DNA of 64,000 bases from NCBI GenBank assembly GCA_029465975.1, contig CM055745.1, positions 17,457,406 to 17,521,405 on the forward strand. The letters are read 5' to 3'. The notes under the pieces were generated by a model. It searched no databases and was not told the origin of the DNA. It worked only from the letters and a program-made list of their open reading frames with translations. The position numbers and the translations under genes were made by a program. Positions within the stretch are counted from its first letter, which is position 1. Each line of letters opens with the position of its first letter. This document shows, in pieces, positions 47,574 to 60,283 of this stretch. Source of the DNA: Dallia pectoralis. Taxonomy: Eukaryota > Chordata > Actinopteri > Esociformes > Umbridae.

Positions 47574-47580
47574 TGCTACA

Positions 47581-50425
<2,845 letters not shown>

Positions 50426-51809
50426 AGGAGGTTAGTATGGCTGGTAAGAACACAACAGAGGAGGTTAGTATGGCTGGTAAGAACACAACAGAGGAGGTTA
50501 GTATGGCTGGTAAGAACTCAACAGAGGAGGTTAGTATGGCTGGTAAGAACTCAACAGAGGAGGTTAGTATGGCTGGTAAGAACTCAACAGAGGAGGTTAG
50601 TATGGCTGGTAAGAACACAACAGAGGAGGTTAGTATGGCTGGTAAGAACACAACAGAGGAGGTTAGTATGGCTGGTAAGAACTCAACAGAGGAGGTTAGT
50701 ATGGCTGGTAAGAACACAACAGAGGAGGTTAGTATGGCTGGTAAGAACTCAACAGAGGAGGTTAGTATGGCTGGTAAGAACTCAACAGAGGAGGTTAGTA
50801 TGGCTGGTAAGAACACAACAGAGGAGGTTAGTATGGCTGGTAAGAACACAACAGAGGAGGTTAGTATGGCTGGTAAGAACTCAACAGAGGAGGTTAGTAT
50901 GGCTGGTAAGAACTCAACAGAGGAGGTTAGTATGGCTGGTAAGAACACAACAGAGGAGGTTAGTATGGCTGGTAAGAACTCAACAGAGGAGGTTAGTATG
51001 GCTGGTAAGAACACAACAGAGGAGGTTAGTATGGCTGGTAAGAACTCAACAGAGGAGGTTAGTATGGCTGGTAAGAACACAACAGAGGAGGTTAGTATGG
51101 CTGGTAAGAACTCAACAGAGGAGGTTAGTATGGCTGGTAAGAACTCAACAGAGGAGGTTAGTATGGCTGGTAAGAACACAACAGAGGAGGTTAGTATGGC
51201 TGGTAAGAACTCAACAGAGGAGGTTAGTATGGCTGGTAAGAACTCAACAGAGGAGGTTAGTATGGCTGGTAAGAACTCAACAGAGGAGGTTAGTATGGCT
51301 GGTAAGAACTCAACAGAGGAGGTTAGTATGGCTGGTAAGAACTCAACAGAGGAGGTTAGTATGGCTGGTAAGAACTCAACAGAGGAGGTTAGTATGGCTG
51401 GTAAGAACTCAACAGAGGAGGTTAGTATGGCTGGTAAGAACACAACAGAGGAGGTTAGTATGGCTGGTAAGAACTCAACAGAGGAGGTTAGTATGGCTGG
51501 TAAGAACTCAACAGAGGAGGTTAGTATGGCTGGTAAGAACTCAACAGAGGAGGTTAGTATGGCTGGTAAGAACACAACAGAGGAGGTTAGTATGGCTGGT
51601 AAGAACTCAACAGAGGAGGTTAGTATGGCTGGTAAGAACTCAACAGAGGAGGTTAGTATGGCTGGTAAGAACACAACAGAGGAGGTTAGTATGGCTGGTA
51701 AGAACTCAACAGAGGAGGTTAGTATGGCTGGTAAGAACACAACAGAGGAGGTTAGTATGGCTGGTAAGAACACAACAGAGGAGGTTAGTATGGCTGGTAA
51801 GAACACAAG
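50426..51809. repeat. 33-bp minisatellite with splice-donor-like motif, about 42 copies
   Basis: Units of AGGAGGTTAGTATGGCTG followed by GTAAGAACWCAACAG. The only common variation is ACA versus TCA after GTAAGA. The 11-codon period leaves three frames open for 468-541 codons on both strands, but none continues into recognisable protein. Every unit carries CTGGTAAGA, a near-consensus 5' splice site on the plus strand. Nearly identical units imply recent amplification. Confidence 0.97.
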
Positions 51810-51904
51810 CACTGATGTGTTTTCGATTCCCCGCCGTCTCTGAAACGCAGGAACGCCGGGATTTTTCTCTTCAGTTTCCTGGACCGCTGAAATGAGGTCT
51901 GGCA

Positions 51905-51968
51905 GACGTAGGGCACTATTTTAACATAACACACTCTCTAGGGAATAGGGTGCCAATTGGGATGCCGG
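51905..51968. repeat. Short dispersed repeat fragment
   Basis: GTAGGGCACTATTTTAAC, TCTAGGGAATAGGGTGCC and AATTGGGATGCC, in this order, match a repeat I remember as abundant in salmonid genomes. The same family occurs inverted at 24655-24760. Confidence 0.55.
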
Positions 51969-52458
51969 TAATAATGTTTCTTGATGTGCATTCCCTCGTT
52001 AAATCCTCAAACTCCTCGTTACATAGCAATTAGTACAACACCTGACATGTCAATATCAACGGCCCAAACAGAGAAACGTATAAGATGCGTCGTCCTCATT
52101 GTGACCTCGTGAAAACTACACGGCACGTTAGTGAACGGAAAAAAAAACCATTCAGAAGTTCTAAACTGATGTTCTCGTTTCCCAGGCTCATCTTCCCAGT
52201 GTATGGAACCGAGCATGGAACCGAGCGTGGAACAAACACGTTAACAGCATGCGTTCATCGGCCATGTCTTTCTCCTATCCTCACAGGGGGGGGGGGGTTA
52301 GTCATGCTGTGGGTGTGCTAGCAGAGAGCTGTTGGTGAGTTGGAAGCCCCTTGGGGGGAAACTGAAGCATGTGAACTTTTGAACGTCTGGTTCCTTCACG
52401 CTGATGTGTGGATATTCCATTCTCTTTCTTTTCTCTTTATAGATCTCCTCATGAGAAT
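51969..52458. other. Single-copy DNA, no gene seen
   Basis: Includes a G10 run at about 52286-52297 and a short ACCGAGCRTGGAAC direct repeat near 52208-52232. No gene. Confidence 0.45.
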
Positions 52459-53169
52459 GCCAGGGGGGCTGTGCCAGGGGACTGTGCCAGGGGGGCTGTG
52501 CCAGGGGGGCTGTGACAGGGGGGCTGTGCCAGGGGGCTGTGACAGGGGGCTGTGCCAGGGGGCTGTGACAGGGGGCTGTGCCAGGGGGCTGTGACAGGGG
52601 GCTGTGCCAGGGGGCTGTGCCAGGGGGCTGTGACAGGGGGCTGTGCCAGGGGGCTGTGACAGGGGGCTGTGCCAGGGGGCTGTGAAAGGGGGCTGTGCCA
52701 GGGGGCTGTGACAGGGGGCTGTGCCAGGGGGCTATGACAGGGGGCTGTGCCAGGGGGCTGTGACAGGGGGCTGTGCCAGGGGGCTGTGCCAGGGGGCTGT
52801 GCCAGGGGGCTGTGACAGGGGGCTGTGCCAGGGGGCTATGACAGGGGGCTGTGCCAGGGGGCTGTGACAGGGGGCTGTGCCAGGGGGCTGTGACAGGGGG
52901 CTGTGCCAGGGGGCTGTGACAGGGGGCTGTGCCAGGGGGCTGTGACAGGGGGCTGTGACAGGGGGCTGTGCCAGGGGGCTATGACAGGGGGCTGTGCCAG
53001 GGGGCTGTGACAGGGGGCTGGGGCTGACAGGGGGCTGTGCCAGGGGGGCTATGACAGGGGGGCTGTGCCAGGGGGGCTGTGACAGGGGGGCTGTGCCAGG
53101 GGGGCTGTGCCAGGGGGGCTGTGACAGGGGGGCTGTGCCAGGGGGGCTGTGCCAGGGGGGCTGTGACAG
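52459..53169. repeat. 13/26-bp G-run minisatellite
   Basis: GGGGGCTGTGCCA and GGGGGCTGTGACA alternate, giving a 26-bp unit. The outer copies (about 52462-52530 and 53040-53165) carry six Gs (14-bp units); the inner ones carry five. More than 50 G-tracts lie on the plus strand, spaced 8 bases apart. CTATGACA replaces CTGTGACA in a few units. Confidence 0.97.
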
Positions 53170-53334
53170 CTGCTGGGACCTGGGTGGGGAAGGAAGTTCC
53201 TGGGAACTTTAGGATGGAGTGAGAGTTTCATCCCCAGGAGAAAGTTGTTTCTCGGGCTGCCTCCTATTTTACCGTCAGAAGTATATGGCTGCACAACCTC
53301 CGGTTATATTCTCTCCTTTCCTCTATTTTTGTCT

Positions 53335-54845
53335 AATATATGATATACGTATGAGTATGTTTGTAGGTGTATATGATGTACGTATGAGTACGTTTTGGTG
53401 TTTATATGATGTACGTACGAGTATGTTTTTGTGTGTATATGATGTGCGTACAAGTATGTTTTTGTGTGTATATGATGTACGTATGAGTACGTTTTGGTGT
53501 TTATATGATGTACGTACGAGTATGTTTTTGTGTGTATATGATGTACGTACAAGAATGTTTTTGTGTGTATATGATGTACGTATGAGTACGTTTTGGTGTT
53601 TATATGATGTACGTACGAGTATGTTTTTGTGTGTATATGATGTGCGTACGAGTACGTTTTGGTGTTTATATGATGTACGTACGAGTATGTTTTTGTGTGT
53701 ATATGATGTACGTACAAGTATGTTTTTGTGTGTATATGATATATGTACGAGTATGTTTTTGTGTGTATATGATGTACGTATGAGTATGTTTTTGTGTGTA
53801 TATGATGTACGTACAAGAATGTTTTTGTGTGTATATGATGTACGTATGAGTACGTTTTGGTGTTTATATGATGTACGTACGAGTATGTTTTTGTGTGTAT
53901 ATGATGTGCGTACGAGTACGTTTTGGTGTTTATATGATGTACGTACGAGTATGTTTTTGTGTGTATATGATGTACGTACAAGTATGTATTTGTGTGTATA
54001 TGATGTATGTACGAGTATGTTTTTGTGTGTATATGATGTACGTATGAGTATGTTTTTGTGTGTATATGATGTGCGTACAAGTATGTTTTTGTGTGTATAT
54101 GATGTACGTATGAGTACGTTTTGGTGTTTATATGATGTACGTACGAGTATGTTTTTGTGTGTATATGATGTGCGTACGAGTACGTTTTGGTGTTTATATG
54201 ATGTACGTACGAGTATGTTTTTGTGTGTATATGATGTACGTACAAGTATGTTTTTGTGTGTACATGATGTATGTACGAGTATGTTTTTGTGTGTATATGA
54301 TGTACGTATGAGTATGTTTTTGTGTGTATATGATGTACGTACGAGTATGTTTTTGTGTGTATATGATATACGTATGAGTATGTTTTTGTGTGTATATGAT
54401 GTATGTACGAGTATGTTTTTGTGTGTATATGATGTATGTACGAGTATGTTTTTGTGTGTATATGATGTACGTATGAGTATGTTTTTGTGTGTATATGATG
54501 TACGTACGAGTATGTTTTTGTGTGAATATGATGTACGTACGAGTATGTTTTTGTGTGTATATGATGTACGTACAAGTATGTTTTTGTGTGTATATGATGT
54601 ACGTATGAGTATGTTTTTGTGTGTATATGATGTACGTACGAGTATGTTTTTGTGTGTATATGATATACGTATGAGTATGTTTTTGTGTGTATATGATGTA
54701 CGTATGAGTATGTTTTTGTGTGTATATGATGTACGTACAAGTATGTTTTTGTGTGTATATGATGTACGTACAAGTATGTTTTTGTGTGTATACGATGTAC
54801 GTACAAGTATGTTTTTGTGTGTATATGATGTACGTACGAGTAATT
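53335..54845. repeat. 33-bp minisatellite with 264-bp blocks, about 46 copies
   Basis: Units of TATATGATGTACGTACGAG plus TATGTTTTTGTGTG, with a second form GTACGTTTTGGTGTT. The marker TATGAGTACGTTTTGG occurs at 53581, 53845 and 54109, exactly 264 bp (8 units) apart, and AAGAATGTTTTTG at 53551 and 53815. Frames of more than 550 codons on both strands are artefacts of the 11-codon period. Confidence 0.97.
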
Positions 54846-56335
54846 TTGTGTGTGTGTTGGGAGCGTGTGCACAAGCATTTGTGTTGTATTCGCACGTATG
54901 TGTTTAGCATGTAAGTTTACACACATATGTGATTGTGAGCTAATACTTGAGACCTGTCTCTCTGATTGCGGCCAGCTGCTGGGAATACAGGTTGGCCTGC
55001 CAGGCACTGCTGCTCTTTGTCAAACCAGAGGCGCCTGTCATCACTCTGGGGTTGAGTGCTGCACTGCTATTGGTCAAGTGGTCCAGGCTATTGTAAACAC
55101 AGCACAGGAAGGAGGTGACACCACACGACAGGTAACAGGCCAAAGTCATTTCCTGTCACGGTAGACTTGTTCACCACAGCGGGGGGGAAGGAGAAGAAAT
55201 GTCATTTACGTGCAAATCATGTTTCCCTACTTCACTACTGAACAACTCTCACTCTTTACGTTAATGGAAATGTAACATAACGCTGTGTGTTCAAAAGAAC
55301 CTCTCCTTATTAATGCTCCTATTTAATTATCTCCACAGTACTAAAACTCTCCAATGCAGAAAGATCTGTACTTGCACTTATTAAGGAACAGGCTGGAGGA
55401 CATTCACCTTGTTGTTCCTGCCAGCAGGAACGTCACTAGGCCTGAATTTACAGCACAGCATGTCGCCATGTTTCTGCCCCATTCAATACCTGCTACTAGC
55501 GTGGACTGGCTTACAAATGGCAAAACGTACTGATTTAGCACGTGTCGTCAATCGATGACGTGACGATTGCGTTTATTGACACAATCCCCCAGCTTCCGTC
55601 GTTTTGATAAACACTAAACTCATTTTTAATTTCCATTTTTTTCCACTAATTAGGCAGACCCTGTAGAGAACTGAATGCCTTTTCCTCGCAGCATCAGTGT
55701 ATTTGGTTTGCAGATTGGTTGCCTAAATAAAACACTCGCCTGCTGGTGTGAAACCAAACTTGTTCACTCCCTGTCCTTAGGTTTGTTTACTGTGAGACTG
55801 CGCCTTGTCATTTCTGTACTGTATATGTTATTACGACTGCCTATATATTATGTAAGAGAAGACAAAACACTTAAAAGGCACCCAGTGTGTGTCTGAAGTT
55901 TATGAGAGAGACCGATGCCACGTGCCTGGAAACACTTGAGGCCCAGCGTTTGAAGCAAGATGAACGCTGAAGATCAGGCTATTGCCAGTTCATTAGAACA
56001 TTAGCCATTAGCATGAAGACATTACACTAAGCTACACTGGCGGGAGTTAATATTGGCTGTAAAATACAAACGTTTGATCTTTATTCACCTACATTTACAT
56101 TGTACCTTGAGCATTGTGAAAAATTACATTTTTTTTACCAGTTATTTAATAATGACTTTTGTTTCTATTTTAACATTTCATACATGGTTTGCCTGAACCT
56201 GTTCCTGGGATGCTACAGTCACGTAAGATCTTTCTATCACTAATGTCACACAACTGATTCTGATAATTAGCTGGATGAAAAGCTACAGTTGGGTGAATAA
56301 AAACTGGTTGTGTTAGTAGTTCTCCTGGAACACTG

Positions 56336-56337
<2 letters not shown>
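54846..56337. other. Single-copy DNA, possible conserved non-coding element
   Basis: No exon recognised. The stretch 55430-55700 is complex and ATTA-rich (CCACTAATTAGGCAGACC, CATTTTTAATTTCC, TCAATCGATGACGTGACG), with a CRE-like TGACGTGA. The remainder is AT-rich and featureless. Confidence 0.4.
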
Positions 56338-56434
<97 letters not shown>

Positions 56435-56649
56435 TGTGTCTGTGTCTGTGTCTGTGTCTGTGTCTGTGTCTGTGTCTGTGTGTCTGTGTCTGTGTCTGTG
56501 TCTGTGTCTGTGTCTGTGTCTGTGTCTGTGTCTGTGTCTGTGTCTGTGTCTGTGTGTGTGTGTGTCTGTGTCTGTGTCTGTGTCTGTGTCTGTGTCTGTG
56601 TCTGTGTCTGTCTGTGTCTGTGTCTGTGTCTGTGTCTGTGTCTGTGTCT

Positions 56650-56704
<55 letters not shown>
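56338..56704. repeat. (TG)n / (TGTGTC)n microsatellite
   Basis: About 95 bp of TG, then about 220 bp mostly of the hexamer TGTGTC with two TG interruptions, then TG again. The hexamer has spread as its own unit. Confidence 0.97.
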
Positions 56705-56706
<2 letters not shown>

Positions 56707-57124
56707 TTACTAGCCAATCCAGACTTTCTACATCGCCTGTCAAGCCATTAAATATCTACATCAGCATTCCTTCTGGCGTCTGGTTCCGTTTCCCTGTCAA
56801 ATGTGACTACAGTATTTTTCAGACGATAACAAAACTACAGTGGCATATGTTTATGTGACACTATGAAGGAGTTCCTCCATGCCATCAGAAAAAAAATATT
56901 TAAGTTTCTAAATGTACAAAACATAAATCGGACACATCTTCTCTGCTCTCCCTATCCAGAAAGCATCCAATTTATTCTCCCAGTTCAGACAGATTAACCT
57001 TTTTAACAGGCCGGAAGTAATCTTGTAAGTTGTTAATATGCCAGTGAAGCTCACCCTAATTGGTTAAACACAGGTCAAATACTAGCTACTCCTCAAATCC
57101 GGATCTTCACATTACAACTCCTTA
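56705..57124. other. Single-copy AT-rich DNA
   Basis: Nothing recognised between the microsatellite and the 49-bp array. Confidence 0.45.
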
Positions 57125-58024
57125 GGAGGAGAGCTAACCAAAAGACCAAACCCCAGGTATAGAGACCAGGCTAGGATGAGAGCTAACCAAAAGACCAAAC
57201 CCCAGGTAAAGATACCAGGCTAGGAGGAGAGCTAACCAAAAGACCAAACCCCCGGTAAAGATACCAGGCTAGGATGAGAGCTAACCAAAAGACCAAACCC
57301 CAGGTAAAGAGACCAGGCTAGGATGAGAGCTAACCAAAAGACCAAACCCCAGGTATAGATACCAGGCTAGGATGAGAGCTAACCAAAAGACCAAACCCCC
57401 GGTAAAGATACCAGGCTAGGATGAGAGCTAACCAAAAGACCAAACCCCAGGTATAGAGATCAGGCTAGGAGGAGAGCTAACCAAAAGACTAAACCCCAGG
57501 TAAAGAGACCAGGCTAGGATGAGAGCTAACCAAAAGCCCAAACCCCAGGTAAAGAGACCAGGCTAGGATGAAAGCTAACCAAAAGACCAAACCCCAGGTA
57601 AAGAGACCAGGCTAGGATGAGAGCTAACCAAAAGACCAAACCCCAGGTATAGAGACCAGGCTAGGAGAGAGCTAGCCAAACCCCAGGTAAAAGACTAAAC
57701 CCCAGGTAAAGAGACCAGGCTAGGATGAGAGCTAACCAAAAGACCAAACCCCAGGTAAAGAGACCAGGCTAGGATGAAAACCAACCAAAAGACCAAACCC
57801 CAGGTAAAGAGACCAGGCTAGGATGAGAGCTAACCAAAAGACCAAACCCCAGGTATAGATACCAGGCTAGTAAGAGGAGCGCTAACCAAAACACTAAACC
57901 CCAGGTAAAGAGACCAGGCTAGTAAGAGGAGCGCTAACCAAAAGACTAAACCCCAGGTATAGAGACCAGGCTAGGAGAAGAGCTAACCAAAAGACCAAAC
58001 CCCAGGTAAAGATACCAGGCTAAA
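57125..58024. repeat. 49-bp minisatellite, about 18 copies
   Basis: Units of AGGATGAGAGCTAACCAAAA, GACCAAACCCCAGGTAAAGA and GACCAGGCT. Variants affect GGTATAGA/GGTAAAGA and AGGAGGAG/AGGATGAG. Right-hand units are longer (AGTAAGAGGAGCGC). The array ends against a Tc1-like relic. Confidence 0.96.
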
Positions 58025-58044
58025 GGACAGATGCTTGTACACTA

Positions 58045-58680
58045 CAATTGCAAAGCCATATCTCAGACTAGCCAATAAATAACATTAGATTGGGCAAATG
58101 AACATAGACACTGGACAGAGGAAGAGCTCTGTCTAGAAGACCAGCATCCAAGAGTGGTCGTCTCTTCTCTGTGATATTGAAACTGGGTACTTCTTAATGA
58201 CGCTGCCAGTTGAAGACCTGTGAGGCGCCTGTTTCTCAAACTAAACATCCTAATATATTTGTCCTCTTTCTCCGTTGTGCACCGGGGCCTCCCACTCTTC
58301 TTTCTCTTACAGCCAGTGCAAGCGGTTCTGTGAAGGAGACATACATATCAGTGTGCAGCTTCTTGGCAATCTCTTGCATGGCATTCATTCTTATTTCTGA
58401 ACATTAAAAGCCATTTTGAGCCTGTAATCTAACCCTCAATTGTTGATGCTCCAGATCCTCGACTGACTGAACTAGACTGAAGGACAGTTTTCTAGCTTCT
58501 TTAATTAACAGTTTTCAGCTGTGCAACCATAACTACCAAAGTTTTCTAATGATCAGTTAGCTTTTTGAAATTATAATCTTGGATTAGCAAACCCAACGTG
58601 TTATTGGAACACAGGAGAAAAGGTTGCTGAATATGGGCCTCTGTACTCCTGTGTTGATATTCCTTTATTGTGTGGATGCT
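58045..58680 (-). mobile_element. Decayed Tc1-like transposon with inverted internal order
   Basis: Minus strand, from about 58412 leftward: ATGGC start context, then MQEIAKKL-like helix-turn-helix remnants, then SLRNRRLTGLQLAASL. At 58048-58140 the plus strand instead reads KPYLRLANK, then (frame-shifted) WANEHRHWTEEE, which belongs further along the same transposase. The two halves are therefore head to head. Stops and frameshifts make it inactive. I recall this arrangement from an abundant non-autonomous family in salmonids and relatives, so it is probably inherited rather than local. Confidence 0.75.
58142..58414 (-). pseudogene. Tc1-like transposase N-terminal remnant
   Basis: Encodes the DNA-binding part only. 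The frame from 58248 reads SLRNRRLTGLQLAASLRSTQ, matching the second helix-turn-helix of Tc1/mariner transposases (typical form SLRxRRxTxxQLAAxL). Upstream pieces (AMQEIAKKL; RPRCTTEKEDKYIRM by frame switching) fit the first helix-turn-helix and the linker. The catalytic DDE domain is absent here. Confidence 0.7.
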
Positions 58681-59399
58681 GAACGGTCGAGAGCATTCTA
58701 ACCAACTCGCCACAGTCTGGTACATGTTCTAATGTGAACAGACACTCAATATTAACCACAATGGCATTTTGCTTGCTCACGTCTGCTAATGTCTGTCTGA
58801 AGAGAGAGATGTCAGTGGATGAAAAAAAATTCTGTTTGACAAGTGCTATTCTTCATAGCATTGTTGAATAGATGAACCGAAAAGATACGTTTGAGTATGT
58901 GAAACTTCGATGTGCTTCTAGCTAATCAAATGCATTTGTTGGCAACGAACCAGCTATTTGACATGACTGAAAGTTTTACTTTAACTTCCACCCATTCAGA
59001 ACTTTGCACATTGTTAGCTATTCATTTAATTGCCGGCTGGTGCAGAGAATTAAAGTAAAAGTTAAAATCTTTATCCGTGCATATTTAGGAACGAGAGGAT
59101 TTCACCTAGATAGCTGTTGAATGACAACAACATCGCTAAGAGACGCCCGCAAATTACATACAATATCCCTGGAAGAAGAACGAAATTAGCAAGAGAGGGT
59201 TTACTGATTATTTTGAATGCATACGACTGGCTCTTGGGAGAATGAGAGGGCAAGTGACAGACAGTGTGAGAGAGTGAAGACGGGTAAACAACAGCGACAG
59301 TGTAGCTCTTGGTGGGTTTAATACATGTTGAGGTGAGTTTAATACTTGTCATTCGCCCATTAGCCTAGTTATTTTAACTAGCTGCCAAACCCGACAGAG
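58681..59399. other. Single-copy AT-rich DNA, no gene seen
   Basis: A 93-codon minus-strand frame (59071-59352) has no recognisable domain. No repeat. Confidence 0.45.
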
Positions 59400-59502
59400 C
59401 ACACATCAACAAGTTGATACAAAGCGGCTGGGAAAAACTCCCTGATGGGTCGTATTTAGGAAAAAACCTAGAGGGGAACCAGGCTCTGAGGGGCTGTGCT
59501 GA
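59400..59502 (-). mobile_element. LINE 3' UTR fragment, reverse
   Basis: On the minus strand it reads CCCCTCAGAGCCTGGTTCC, CCTAAATACGACCCATCAGG and GAGTTTTTCCCAGCCGC, the same order and nearly the same sequence as 37470-37545 in the plus-strand LINE. A severely truncated second copy of that LINE family. Confidence 0.8.
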
Positions 59503-60283
59503 GTAATCTTTAATATTTTAGTTTATTAATTAATAAATGTATTTTTTAAGAGATTAAAAAAGAAAGAGTCCAAGTCAAATGCAGTCACAGAGGGAAAACC
59601 GGGAGGGTTGATGGTTTGGCAGATTGAATCCGAAGCTGTCAGGTAGCATCAGCTGGTCAGCCTGCAGCCAGCACATCCCAGAGGAGATGAGAACCTGCCC
59701 GGCAGACATATTTTAATGTCACACTTTCAGCAAATACCAGACCAGATAATGTGAAATCCCACCAAAAAGAACGTATGTGATATATTACCCAAATAGTTGT
59801 GTCATAGTAAAATGTTGTGTTTGTGCACAAGTGTGTGTGAGCGCGCATAAGCTGCTGGAACCACATCCTGGTTGGGATGTCTGCTTTCTCCATGATGCTA
59901 CCCTCTGCATTCACTAACTCACACCTGGCATGTCGACCACTTAAAGTATCCCAATGAATGGTCCAGAATAAAGCCTTCATCATCTAGATTGTATTGCTTT
60001 GTATTATTTATAATGCTTTGTGTTTCCATGTTTAATCCTCTTAGGAACAGTGATTGAAGTGGTTTACATTGATACAGTGTTTGGGTCTTCTACTTACAGA
60101 TACAGCAGAGCCGCGATTGATGCCAGAACCTGTTAACCAGTGCCCCATGTTATGTATAGACTCCAAGGGGGACTGTACAAAAAATAGTGCACTAGCAAGC
60201 AAATAGGAGATATTTGGGATACAAAATGTGTATATCAGACAGAACCATAGTAGGACATCAGTCATTGTAATCAATTAAGTGGG
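59503..60283. other. Single-copy DNA, no gene seen
   Basis: No exon recognised. AAAATAGTGCACTAGCAAG and ATATTTGGGATAC at about 60183-60222 look like a further fragment of the dispersed repeat seen at 51905. Confidence 0.4.

Noticed and set aside
53219..55007. Plus- and minus-strand frames of 562 and 567 codons reading YDVRTSMFLCV and THTKTYSYVHHI repeats
   Set aside because: Again a 33-bp array artefact; both strands are open over the same interval and there is no domain in the flanks.
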